Shown here: in pieces, positions 9,922 through 23,202 of the stretch
Layout of the letters: every line of letters starts with the position of its first letter
Position numbering within the stretch: position 1 is the first letter of the stretch
Source of the DNA: Chlamydia sp. 17-3921
Lineage (GTDB): Bacteria > Chlamydiota > Chlamydiia > Chlamydiales > Chlamydiaceae
Direction: 5' to 3'
Assembly: GCF_902705545.1 (NCBI RefSeq)
Contig: NZ_CACSHH010000003.1
Coordinates: 62,001-126,000 of the forward strand
Length of the DNA stretch: 64,000 bases
Program-made: the position numbers and the translations under genes
Notes under the pieces: generated by a model
The model's database searches: none
What the model saw: only the letters and a program-made list of their open reading frames with translations
Told to the model about the DNA's origin: nothing

Positions 9922-9958
9922 AGAGGATAGTCTTTCTTACAATTATCCTCTTTTTTTT
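9922..9958 (+). terminator. Rho-independent terminator after hctA
   Basis: AGAGGATA (9922-9929) pairs perfectly with TATCCTCT (9944-9951) across a 14-base loop, and an unbroken run of T follows to 9958. It lies 20 bases beyond the hctA stop and should end that transcript. Confidence 0.85.
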
Positions 9959-10031
9959 GTTAAGAGCTCACAATTTCTTTCTATACTTAACGCTTCATTT
10001 CATGTAGTATTTTGCCAAAAAAAATTACTAC

Positions 10032-11225
10032 ATGACTGTAATTAAAGATTGTCGGCATCTTCATTTTTGTGGAGGATGCTCTTCCCCGCAAACGGCATAT
10101 GCAAGTTCTTTAAAAGCCAAAGAACAACTTCTTAAAACACTATTTTCACCTCTTTGCTCAGAGTCTCTGATTTGTCCAGTGATTCCTTGTGATCCCATCT
10201 TACGAGGAAGAAATAAAATGGAGTTTTCCTTTTTTCAATCTCGGGATCATCAGAAAAGTTTAGGTTTCATTAGTTCTACCAAACCTAAACAAGGCGTTCC
10301 AATTACAGAATGTTTGTTAATTCACGAAAACACAATGGACATTCTTCAACTCACACGACTTTGGTGGGACAAGTATCCGAATCTCCAAGCATACTTTCCC
10401 CCTAAAAATCGAGGGTCTCTATGTAATCTAACAGTACGCTTTGGTTACCCAAAAAAAGAAATCATGGTCATCCTGACAACATCTGGAGCTTCAGGATACT
10501 CTGTAAATTCAGAGATTGTACATGATTGGAAACAAATGTTACTAAATTCCTCTCTTGATATTACTTCTATTTTTTGGGAAGAAAAACATGCTATTAAAGG
10601 TAGTCCTACACGTTATCTTTCGACACTTATTCACGGAAGGCCTTACATTCAGCAAACACTAACTCTTCCAAGCAACAAGGATTGTGCAACCTTCAACATT
10701 TATCCAAAAAGTTTTTTTCAACCTCAAAATTTTCAAGCAGCACGAATTATTGATATAACTAGAGAGTTGATCAACCCACAAGGATCGGAACAAGTTTTGG
10801 ATCTCTATTGTGGAGTAGGAACTATCGGAATTATGCTTTCTTCGTATGTAAAAAAAGTCATAGGAGTAGAAATTGTTCCTGAAGCCATAAAGTCCGCAAA
10901 AGAAAATATTCAAATAAATCACAAAGAAGATTGTATGGAAGTTTTTCTTGAAGATGTGAAAACTTTTTGTCAAAGAATGAATGCAGAGATAGCTCCAGAC
11001 ATTATCATTATAGACCCTCCTCGCTGTGGAATACAAAATAAGGTGCTCAAATATATTTTACGAATAGGAGCCCCTCGGCTTATCTATATATCCTGCAATC
11101 CTAAAACACAGTTGGAAGAGAGCTCTTGCCTAGTAAAAGCCGGTTATCGTATTAAAAAAATGCAACCTATAGACCAGTTTCCGCATTCTCCGCACTTAGA
11201 AAACATTCTTTTATTAGAAAAATAA
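10032..11225 (+). CDS. rlmD: 23S rRNA (uracil-5-)-methyltransferase, RlmD/RumA family
   Basis: A SAM-dependent enzyme that makes 5-methyluridine in RNA, probably 23S rRNA. The iron-sulfur cysteines of RlmD are present as C7-X5-C13-X2-C16 plus C93. The SAM site VLDLYCGVGTIGIM, the motif IIIDPPRCG and the catalytic-cysteine motif YISCNPKT are all intact. At 397 residues it is shorter than E. coli RlmD because it begins directly at the iron-sulfur segment and lacks the N-terminal TRAM RNA-binding domain. Which uridine is modified cannot be read from the sequence; RlmC- or TrmA-like specificity is possible. Confidence 0.88.
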   Translation: MTVIKDCRHLHFCGGCSSPQTAYASSLKAKEQLLKTLFSPLCSESLICPVIPCDPILRGRNKMEFSFFQSRDHQKSLGFISSTKPKQGVPITECLLIHENTMDILQLTRLWWDKYPNLQAYFPPKNRGSLCNLTVRFGYPKKEIMVILTTSGASGYSVNSEIVHDWKQMLLNSSLDITSIFWEEKHAIKGSPTRYLSTLIHGRPYIQQTLTLPSNKDCATFNIYPKSFFQPQNFQAARIIDITRELINPQGSEQVLDLYCGVGTIGIMLSSYVKKVIGVEIVPEAIKSAKENIQINHKEDCMEVFLEDVKTFCQRMNAEIAPDIIIIDPPRCGIQNKVLKYILRIGAPRLIYISCNPKTQLEESSCLVKAGYRIKKMQPIDQFPHSPHLENILLLEK

Positions 11226-11312
11226 TAAATATATCCTCTAGGAAAAGCATTGAATGAGCGCTTCCTATTATGGTACGCTTTCTTTTGAATTAACCGAATT
11301 AAGGGTGGTTTC

Positions 11313-11663
11313 ATGCTATCTTACATCACATGTTTTTTATTTTTTCTGAGCTCGTCAGTAGCATTTGCTGAAGAAGAGGTCGCTCGGACAAAAAATACTT
11401 TTTTACAGCCAGCTGTTATGCTTGGTATTGCTATTTTATTTTTCTATTTCATCTTATGGCGTCCGGAACAAAAGCGACGTAAAGCTGCAGAAAAGCGCAA
11501 AAATGAGCTTGAGAAGGGAGATAAAGTTACCGCTATGGGAATTGTAGGGGTAATTGATGAAGTACGAGAGCACACTGTTATCTTAAATATTGCTTCTGGA
11601 AAGCTTGAAGTTCTTAAAGCTGCGATTTCTGAAATCTTGAAGTCAGATGGTACAAAAACTTAA
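11313..11663 (+). CDS. yajC: Preprotein translocase accessory subunit YajC
   Basis: YajC is a small inner-membrane protein of the SecDF-YajC complex that assists SecYEG. The 116 residues contain an N-terminal hydrophobic, possibly cleaved segment, one membrane helix (GIAILFFYFILW, about residues 34-48) and the family hallmark RPEQKRRKAAEKRKNEL followed by KGDKV. It lies in a run of same-strand genes between rlmD and nqrF. Confidence 0.92.
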   Translation: MLSYITCFLFFLSSSVAFAEEEVARTKNTFLQPAVMLGIAILFFYFILWRPEQKRRKAAEKRKNELEKGDKVTAMGIVGVIDEVREHTVILNIASGKLEVLKAAISEILKSDGTKT

Positions 11664-11763
11664 AACATCTCTGTGAATCTAGAGAAACCTGGATTGCTTT
11701 TTTATAAGCCTAGTTATAATTTGATATTATGAACTCTTCACTAAAACTGAAATTCTAATTGTT

Positions 11764-13056
11764 ATGACTTGGCTTTCTAGTCTTTATTTTATTTTTATCT
11801 CGTGTTTTGTCTTCTGTATTATTGGCCTGATTCTATCTGGAATTATTCTCTTAGCACGAAAACTTTTTATTAAAGTTCATCCCTGTAAGCTAACAATCAA
11901 TGATGATGAATCTCTTTCAAAGACTGTAAGTAGCGGGAAAACACTACTTGTGACTCTTTTAGATTCTGGAATTTCCATACCATCTCCGTGTGGAGGGAAA
12001 GCGACATGCAAGCAATGTAAAGTTCGTATTATTAAAAACGCAGACAATCCCCTGGAGACAGATCGAGCAACATTTACTAAGCAACAATTAGAACAAGGCT
12101 GGCGCCTTTCTTGTCAGACAAAAGTGCAACATGACATGCACTTAGAAATAGAAGAACGCTGCTTACACGCTGCTTCTTGGGAAGGGACTGTCATATCTAA
12201 TGAAAATGTTGCTACGTTTATTAAAGAGCTTATTATTTCCATAGATCCAAACAAACCAATTCCTTATAAACCCGGAGGCTATTTACAAATTTCTGTTCCT
12301 CCTTACATGACAAACACTTCTGATTGGAAACAAACCATGGCTCCAGAATATCACAGCGATTGGGAAACTTTTCAATTATTTAATAAGACAATAGATAATA
12401 GTCTGCTAGTTTCTGGTTCTGCTAATAAAGCCTACTCTTTGGCATCATATCCTGCAGAACTACCCATTATTAAATTTAACATAAGGATTGCGACACCACC
12501 TCTTGTTGATGGGAAACCTGATCCAGAAATTCCTTGGGGGGTTTGCTCTTCATTCATTTTCTCTTTGAAATCTGGAGATAAAATCACTGTTTCAGGCCCT
12601 TACGGTGAATCTTTCATGAAAGAAGACGATCGTCCTGTAATTTTCCTTATTGGTGGAGCAGGATCTTCATTTGGGAGAAGTCATATTCTTGATTTATTAA
12701 AAAAGAATACAAAAAGAGATCTGACATTATGGTATGGAGCTCGTTCTTTGAAAGAGAATATTTATCAAGATGAATATGAAAAATTAGCTGAGACTCATTC
12801 AAATTTTCACTACTATTTAGTGCTTTCATCTCCAAGTTCTGAAGACATTGCTTCAGGTTGGGATAAAGATGATCTCACAAAAACGAATTTCTTATTTCGA
12901 GCTTTTGAATTAGGGCAACTTAATAAATTAGATAATCCTGAAGATTATTTGTACTATGTTTGTGGTCCACCTTTACACAATAGCAGTATTCTTAAATTAT
13001 TAGATAATTATGGAATAGAGCGCTCTTCTATCGTTTTAGATGATTTTGGTAGCTAA
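11764..13056 (+). CDS. nqrF: Na+-translocating NADH:quinone reductase subunit F
   Basis: NqrF takes electrons from NADH into the sodium-pumping Na+-NQR complex. The 430 residues show an N-terminal membrane helix (about 7-32), a 2Fe-2S ferredoxin domain with cysteines C76, C82, C85 and C117, then a flavodoxin-reductase-like domain. FAD is contacted by KAYSLAS (222-228), and the NADH site includes LIGGAGSSFGR and a C-terminal YVCGPP. The FAD motif has Lys where characterised NqrF has Arg (RAYS). The other nqr genes are not in this window. The rRNA operon converges on its 3' end. Confidence 0.95.
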   Translation: MTWLSSLYFIFISCFVFCIIGLILSGIILLARKLFIKVHPCKLTINDDESLSKTVSSGKTLLVTLLDSGISIPSPCGGKATCKQCKVRIIKNADNPLETDRATFTKQQLEQGWRLSCQTKVQHDMHLEIEERCLHAASWEGTVISNENVATFIKELIISIDPNKPIPYKPGGYLQISVPPYMTNTSDWKQTMAPEYHSDWETFQLFNKTIDNSLLVSGSANKAYSLASYPAELPIIKFNIRIATPPLVDGKPDPEIPWGVCSSFIFSLKSGDKITVSGPYGESFMKEDDRPVIFLIGGAGSSFGRSHILDLLKKNTKRDLTLWYGARSLKENIYQDEYEKLAETHSNFHYYLVLSSPSSEDIASGWDKDDLTKTNFLFRAFELGQLNKLDNPEDYLYYVCGPPLHNSSILKLLDNYGIERSSIVLDDFGS

Positions 13057-13201
13057 AAGGGTATAACTCTCTAATTTTTTATATTGATTAAATAAGAAAA
13101 TAAAAAAATTAGTGATTTCATATAACGGGATAACGGACTAACGACTTATTTACTCTTTAAGAAAAAACCTTTTAAAGAGAAAACACAGTAGTTATCTAAA
13201 G

Positions 13202-13233
13202 AAAAAAAAAGGAAAATATTTTTTATTTTCCTT
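13202..13233 (-). terminator. Terminator of the rRNA operon
   Basis: Read on the minus strand, AAGGAAAATA pairs perfectly with TATTTTCCTT (plus-strand positions 13209-13218 and 13224-13233) around a five-base loop, and a run of eight or more T follows (13202-13210). It sits about 45 bases past the 5S gene, as expected for the end of the rRNA transcript. Confidence 0.85.
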
Positions 13234-13277
13234 CTTCTAAAAACTCAGTCTACGACCAAGGAAATATCTAATAAAAA

Positions 13278-13393
13278 GCTTGGCAACGACTTACTCTCCC
13301 ATACTCTTGTGTATAGTACCATCAGCGATAAAAGGCTTAACTTCTGAGTTCGGAATGGTATCAGGTGTGTCCCTTTTTCCAATATCACCAAGC
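13278..13393 (-). rRNA. 5S ribosomal RNA
   Basis: The terminal stem GCTTGG/CCAAGC is seen at both ends, and the internal region contains the conserved element complementary to TTCGGAATGG and the GGGACACACC block. The gene is about 116 bases, immediately downstream of 23S on the same strand. Confidence 0.93.
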
Positions 13394-13401
13394 TAGATCT
13401 T

Positions 13402-16540
<3,139 letters not shown>

Positions 16541-16592
16541 TGATTATTTACATAACATACTTGATCGTAATACTGAATGTATTGAAAACCAA

Positions 16593-18326
<1,734 letters not shown>

Positions 18327-18426
18327 AGAAAATTTGATTTTTTACTATCAAACTTTCATTGTCCACCCACATCGAAGTGTGAATTGTTTTCCTCTTGTTG
18401 TGTCTTACAATTAAGAAGAAGCTAAG

Positions 18427-18456
18427 ATCCTATAAAAACCAGCATTTTTTGTGCAA
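18427..18456 (-). promoter_or_regulatory. Candidate rRNA operon promoter
   Basis: On the minus strand TTGCAC (plus 18451-18456) is followed by TATAGG after 16 bases, or by TAGGAT after 18 bases. This places the start about 190 bases before 16S, upstream of the processing arm, which is a sensible position. It rests only on motif spacing. Confidence 0.4.
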
Positions 18457-18699
18457 TATATTTCGCCATCTTTTTATTTTTAGTCTTTTCTTCGCGCTTC
18501 TCATCTCTAAAAACAACTTTCACAAAAACGACCTATGGCAAATTCTAAGCACAAGAAAACGTATTTTTAGAGATATTTGTGTTTTCTGTTTGAAGATTCG
18601 CTAGACGACAAGTCTTCTATTTCACTATTAATTTCTTCTGCTTATCTCTTTTATTTAATTGGATAAATATCCTTCCGACATAGTATCTTATTTTTTTTG

Positions 18700-18773
18700 G
18701 CGAACGTAGCTCAGTTGGTTAGAGCATTGGATTGTGGTTCCAAAGGTCGCGGGTTCAAGCCCCGTCGTTCGCC
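18700..18773 (+). tRNA. tRNA-His (GTG)
   Basis: The acceptor stem GCGAACG/CGTTCGC, D-arm, anticodon loop with GTG and T-loop GTTCAAGC are all present. The base before the gene (18699) is G and the discriminator (18773) is C, giving the extra G-1:C73 pair typical of bacterial tRNA-His. CCA is not encoded. Confidence 0.97.
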
Positions 18774-18862
18774 CTTTTATCTTCTTTTTTTCTTTTGTTT
18801 TTCCTGATATAACGAAGAACTTGATAAAGAACTCCTCTACTTGAGAATCTTGTGTTAACTCT

Positions 18863-21271
18863 ATGGTAAGAGAGCAAAAGAAATCCACATCCCGGCCTTT
18901 TATTCCTTTAGCAGCTAAAATCTGTCTTTACTTAGCTATAGCATGCTTTCTAGGATTAAGTTTATGGAGCTTTCATAGAGACCAACCCTGTGTACAAAAT
19001 TGGATTGGCTTAATAGGTTGGTCTTGTAGTGCATTCCTTTTTTATTGTTTTGGAGCAGCGTCTTTTTTTATTCCCTTACATTTTTTATGGTTATCAATAC
19101 TACACATAAAAAAGACATCTCCAACACAAGTACGAAAAAAAGCATTAGCTTTCTTCTCTATACCTATATGCGTCGCGATGTTATTATCTATGATATCTCC
19201 TGTGGAAACTCTCCCTTCAGCATTAGATTTTCGCCTTCCGAAATTCATCTTAGGGAATGACGCTCCCGTAGCTTATCTCGGAGGTATTCCTTTTTATTTA
19301 TTATATTCAGGACAATCAATCTGCTTAAAACATCTTATAGGTTCTGTTGGAACAGCACTTATTTTTTCTTTTCTTCTTCTCTTTTCTTTGTTTTATTTGC
19401 TTGGTGAAATTTCATTAATCAAAAAAAAAACCCTTCAACATTTTTTTATCAGAAAATGTTCAAAATGCTGGCACGTACTATTCGCAATTTTCAAAAAACT
19501 CACAAGTAAACAAACCTATCTTCCTAAGCCATCTATAAAAATTCCTGAGAAAGATTTTTTCCAAACAACTCTTCCAAAAACGCAATCTAAAATCCCAACT
19601 TCTACAGATACTTCTGTCTCTCTTTCTCAAGACTCAACTATAAAACAATCGATATCTTTTGGAGAGGGCATGCATTTTCTTACTCCGCATCCCTATAAGC
19701 GCTTATTACCAAAATTCACAAAACCCTCTAAATCTCCTGCGGTAGAATATAAAGAATCTAAAATTACTCCTCTTCCACAAACATTTATTACGCAAAAAGC
19801 TGCTATTTCAAAATCTAAAAATCAGGAAGAACAAGAGATAGAGCTTCCTCAATATTCCCTATTGAGTAAAAATCAAACCGTACAACCAGAATCTTTGCAG
19901 GCAGAATTACAAAAGAAAGCAATAATCTTGAAACAAACGCTAACAAGCTTTGGTATAGAAGTTGATATCGGTAATATTTGTTCAGGGCCTTCATTGGCAG
20001 CTTTTGAAGTTTTTCCACATACTGGAGTCAAGGTACAAAAAATTAAGTCATTAGAAAATGATATAGCCCTAAAATTACAAGCATCTAGTGTTCGCATCAT
20101 AGCACCAATTCCGGGGAAAGCTGCTGTAGGAATAGAAATTCCAACACCTTTCCCACAAACTGTTAATTTCCGAGATCTATTAGAAGACTATCGTAAGCAA
20201 AATCAAAAGCTACAAATTCCTCTATTACTTGGGAAAAAAGCAAACGGAGATAATCTATGGGCAGATTTAGCAACAATGCCACATTTAATTATTGCTGGAA
20301 CGACTGGCTCTGGCAAATCCGTGTGTATTAATACGATAGTTATGTCCATCATAATGACCTCCCTTCCTACGGACATAAAACTAGTAATTGTAGATCCCAA
20401 AAAAGTAGAGTTAACAAGTTATTCACAATTACCGCATATGTTAGCTCCTGTGATTACAGAATCTCGGGAAGTTTACAATGCTCTAGTTTGGCTAGTAAAG
20501 GAAATGGAATCTCGCTATGAGATTTTAAGATATTTAGGACTCAGAAATATCCAAGCTTTTAACTCTCGATCTCGCAATGAAGCGATAGAAGTTTCTTATG
20601 ATAAAGATATTCCAGAAAAAATGCCATTTCTTGTAGGGATTATAGACGAACTCTCTGATTTGTTGCTTTCCTCTTCTCAAGATATAGAAACCCCTATAAT
20701 TCGCTTAGCACAAATGGCTCGAGCTGTAGGCATTCACCTAATTCTAGCAACACAAAGACCTTCTAGAGAAGTCATTACAGGACTTATTAAAGCAAACTTC
20801 CCTTCTCGTATAGCATTTAAAGTTGCAAACAAAGTGAATAGTCAGATCATCATAGATGAACCTGGAGCAGAAAATCTTATGGGGAATGGAGATATGCTTC
20901 TAGTCTCTCCATCATCCTTTGGAGCAACTCGAGCTCAAGGAGCTTATATTTGTGATGAAGATATTAATAAAGTCATCAAAAATTTATGCTCTCGTTTTCC
21001 AACAAAATATATTATTCCATCATTTAATGTTTTTGATGACGCTTTAAATGATGCTGAGGATTCGGACAGAGATCCTCTGTTTTCTCAAGCTAAAACATTG
21101 ATCTTACAAACGGGAAATGCGTCTACGACTTTTTTACAAAGGAAATTGAAAATAGGTTATGCTCGAGCTGCGAGTTTGATAGATCAACTTGAAGAAGCAA
21201 GGATTATCGGGCCTTCTGAGGGAGCCAAGCCTCGCCAAGTATTGATGCAACAACCTCCACAAGAAGGGTAG
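18863..21271 (+). CDS. ftsK: DNA translocase FtsK
   Basis: FtsK anchors at the division site and pumps chromosome ends apart at septation. The 802 residues start with about four membrane helices (about 17-190), then a short Pro/Ser/Thr/Lys-rich linker and the motor domain with Walker A AGTTGSGKSV (about residue 477), Walker B LVIVDPKKVEL region and LATQRPS. A C-terminal winged-helix gamma domain (about 740-802) would read polar DNA signals. The linker is much shorter than in E. coli. It starts 90 bases after tRNA-His and is followed after 2 bases by the next gene, so the three genes to 22730 look like one transcript. Confidence 0.95.
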   Translation: MVREQKKSTSRPFIPLAAKICLYLAIACFLGLSLWSFHRDQPCVQNWIGLIGWSCSAFLFYCFGAASFFIPLHFLWLSILHIKKTSPTQVRKKALAFFSIPICVAMLLSMISPVETLPSALDFRLPKFILGNDAPVAYLGGIPFYLLYSGQSICLKHLIGSVGTALIFSFLLLFSLFYLLGEISLIKKKTLQHFFIRKCSKCWHVLFAIFKKLTSKQTYLPKPSIKIPEKDFFQTTLPKTQSKIPTSTDTSVSLSQDSTIKQSISFGEGMHFLTPHPYKRLLPKFTKPSKSPAVEYKESKITPLPQTFITQKAAISKSKNQEEQEIELPQYSLLSKNQTVQPESLQAELQKKAIILKQTLTSFGIEVDIGNICSGPSLAAFEVFPHTGVKVQKIKSLENDIALKLQASSVRIIAPIPGKAAVGIEIPTPFPQTVNFRDLLEDYRKQNQKLQIPLLLGKKANGDNLWADLATMPHLIIAGTTGSGKSVCINTIVMSIIMTSLPTDIKLVIVDPKKVELTSYSQLPHMLAPVITESREVYNALVWLVKEMESRYEILRYLGLRNIQAFNSRSRNEAIEVSYDKDIPEKMPFLVGIIDELSDLLLSSSQDIETPIIRLAQMARAVGIHLILATQRPSREVITGLIKANFPSRIAFKVANKVNSQIIIDEPGAENLMGNGDMLLVSPSSFGATRAQGAYICDEDINKVIKNLCSRFPTKYIIPSFNVFDDALNDAEDSDRDPLFSQAKTLILQTGNASTTFLQRKLKIGYARAASLIDQLEEARIIGPSEGAKPRQVLMQQPPQEG

Positions 21272-21273
21272 TT

Positions 21274-22065
21274 ATGGAAGGCTTCTTCCCTTTAGCCTCT
21301 GGCTCTAAAGGGAACTGTGCATATTTAGGCACAGCATCCTGCAAAATTCTTATAGACTTGGGAATCAGTAAACAACAAGCCACTCATGATTTACTTTCTA
21401 TGGGTATACACCCTGAGGATATCCAAGCCATTTTCGTTTCTCATGAACATTCAGATCATATTGCAGGGATCCGTAGTTTTGTAAAAGCGTATAATACTCC
21501 AATCATTTGCAATTTAGAAACAGCAAGAGCTCTTTCCCAACTATTAGACGTCAAACTAATATTTAAAATTTTTTCAACGGGTACAATATTTCACTTTCAT
21601 GATTTAAAAGTACAAACATTCAATGTGCCTCACGATGCCATAGACCCAGTAGGATTTACATTTTTCTATAAAGAAGAAAAAATTGGTTTTTGCACAGATC
21701 TTGGATGGGGAACATCTCTCATTATTCATGAACTACGTGATTGTGATTACTTACTTATAGAATCTAACCATGATCCAGAATTAGTTCGTCAATCACCTCG
21801 TCCTGATGTTTATAAAAAACGAGTATTGAGTAAAGTTGGTCATATTTCCAATCAAGAATGCGGAGAACTTTTACAAAAAATCCTTTCACCAAAAATTAAG
21901 AAACTTTATCTAGCACATCTTTCTAGTGCTTGTAATGAACCAAATTTAGCTTTTGCAACAGTTTCTAAAGCCATTGAGTCTTTTATAAAGATATCTCCTG
22001 TAATAGCGGCTCCAAAATCTATCTCAGATCCTGTATATTTTACGCAAAATCTTATTGGAGTGTAA
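21274..22065 (+). CDS. Metallo-beta-lactamase-fold hydrolase, YycJ/WalJ-like
   Basis: A 263-residue zinc hydrolase of the beta-lactamase superfamily. The HXHXDH motif is seen as SHEHSDHIAG, preceded by LASGSKGNC, the N-terminal signature of the YycJ/WalJ group, and followed by metal ligands in NVPHDAIDPVGF, CTDLGW and LLIESNHDP. Related proteins have been implicated in DNA 5'-exonuclease activity and cell wall control; the substrate cannot be deduced here. It lies 2 bases after ftsK and 2 bases before the SET gene. Confidence 0.87.
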   Translation: MEGFFPLASGSKGNCAYLGTASCKILIDLGISKQQATHDLLSMGIHPEDIQAIFVSHEHSDHIAGIRSFVKAYNTPIICNLETARALSQLLDVKLIFKIFSTGTIFHFHDLKVQTFNVPHDAIDPVGFTFFYKEEKIGFCTDLGWGTSLIIHELRDCDYLLIESNHDPELVRQSPRPDVYKKRVLSKVGHISNQECGELLQKILSPKIKKLYLAHLSSACNEPNLAFATVSKAIESFIKISPVIAAPKSISDPVYFTQNLIGV

Positions 22066-22067
22066 CT

Positions 22068-22730
22068 TTGAACAAAAGTTTTAACTCACAACAAAAAATT
22101 TATCTTTCTTTAAGTGAAGATAGAAATGACTATCACCCCTACTCGATAGCTAGAGCGAGTCATCTATTAAACTTTTCATTTTTGCCTAATTTAAAATTCT
22201 TAGACTGGCAGGTAGAAAATCGCATTCGAAATTTATGTAATAAGTCAGAAAAGCGCGGATTAATTTCACCTTTAGCTAAATGGTTGGGGAAATTACATAA
22301 ACAAGAAATCCACAAACCGACAATTCCTCCCGTAGCGATATGTTGGATTAATTCTTACATAGGCTACGGAGTTTTTGCCCGAGAAGATATTGCTCCATGG
22401 ACTTATCTCGGGGAATATGCAGGAATTTTACGTCAGCGTAAAAACATTTGGATGGATGAAAATGACTATTGCTTTCGTTATCCTCTACCTTTGTTTACCT
22501 TTCGCTATTTTACAATAGACAGTGAACAATCCGGAAGTTTTACCAGATTTATAAACCACAGCGATCAGCCGAATGCTGAAGCTATTGGGATGTTCTACGA
22601 AGGAATTTTTCGAGTAATTATTCGTTCTATACAACCTATTCGAACGGGCGAAGAGATTTGTTATCACTACGGCCCGCTTTATTGGAAACACAGAAAAAAA
22701 CGAAAAGAGTTTATCCCTATTGAAGGTTAA
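22068..22730 (+). CDS. SET-domain protein methyltransferase (CT737/NUE family)
   Basis: A lysine methyltransferase homologue of 220 residues. SET motifs are visible: GYGVFAREDIAP (99-110), LGEYAG (114-119), RFINHSDQPNAE (160-171) and GEEICYHYG (194-202), where NHS binds SAM and the tyrosine closes the site. The C-terminus is strongly basic (KHRKKRK), as in a nuclear-targeting signal. The C. trachomatis orthologue NUE is reported as a type III effector that enters the host nucleus and methylates histones. The C. pneumoniae orthologue was reported to methylate chlamydial Hc1. Translation appears to start at TTG 22068; no closer ATG is suitable. Confidence 0.9.
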   Translation: MNKSFNSQQKIYLSLSEDRNDYHPYSIARASHLLNFSFLPNLKFLDWQVENRIRNLCNKSEKRGLISPLAKWLGKLHKQEIHKPTIPPVAICWINSYIGYGVFAREDIAPWTYLGEYAGILRQRKNIWMDENDYCFRYPLPLFTFRYFTIDSEQSGSFTRFINHSDQPNAEAIGMFYEGIFRVIIRSIQPIRTGEEICYHYGPLYWKHRKKRKEFIPIEG

Positions 22731-22732
22731 TC

Positions 22733-23185
22733 TTAACTTTGCTCATAGGTTCCCATAAGTTCTGCATGTTCAATGATATGATTTTGCATCGCTTCTAGCA
22801 GCTGATCTCGCGTTACATCTTGCTCTTGAGGTAAGACAACATCTAAAGCATAAAGATTGAAATAGTACCTGTGTTGTCTATCTGGAGGACACGGTCCTTG
22901 ATAGATAGCTTTTCCAGAAGTATTTAGTCCCTGCATAGCATAAATAACCGCACCTTCTGCTAAATTAACAATTGTTGGAGAGAGATTAAAAACAACCCAA
23001 TGAACCCACAATCCATCACTACGAATCTCTTTTGGTACATCAGGGTCTTCAACAATTAACGCTAGGCTTACAGCTTGCGAAGGAACCCCTTCAAATGTTA
23101 GAGGTGGGGAAATATCTAATCCCTGACAGGTATATTTTTTTGGGATAGGACGTCCGAAAGTAAAAGCTGACGACAATAACTGCAT
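22733..23185 (-). CDS. PEBP/YbcL family protein
   Basis: A 150-residue phosphatidylethanolamine-binding-protein fold. The family motifs are present: SPPLTFEGVP, the ligand-site VEDPDVP, WVHWVVFN and the GPCPPDRQHRYYF segment with the conserved HRY. It has no signal peptide, unlike E. coli YbcL, so it is probably cytosolic. Its ligand and role in Chlamydia are unknown. It is convergent with the SET gene, 2 bases apart, and downstream of the symporter gene on the same strand. Confidence 0.88.
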   Translation of the reverse strand: MQLLSSAFTFGRPIPKKYTCQGLDISPPLTFEGVPSQAVSLALIVEDPDVPKEIRSDGLWVHWVVFNLSPTIVNLAEGAVIYAMQGLNTSGKAIYQGPCPPDRQHRYYFNLYALDVVLPQEQDVTRDQLLEAMQNHIIEHAELMGTYEQS

Positions 23186-23202
23186 CTACAAAATCTCCAT
23201 AA

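Noticed and set aside
10659-11036. 125-codon minus-strand frame inside rlmD
   Set aside because: It lies opposite the conserved SAM-binding and active-site region of rlmD; its sequence is a shadow of that gene.
13071-13112. AT-only inverted repeat just after nqrF as a terminator
   Set aside because: The arms have unequal T/A runs and almost no GC, and no clear T-run follows; the convergent rRNA terminator nearby is far better.
18395-18604. 69-codon open frame between the rRNA operon and tRNA-His
   Set aside because: No ribosome binding site, no recognisable content, and it overlaps the likely rRNA promoter on the other strand.
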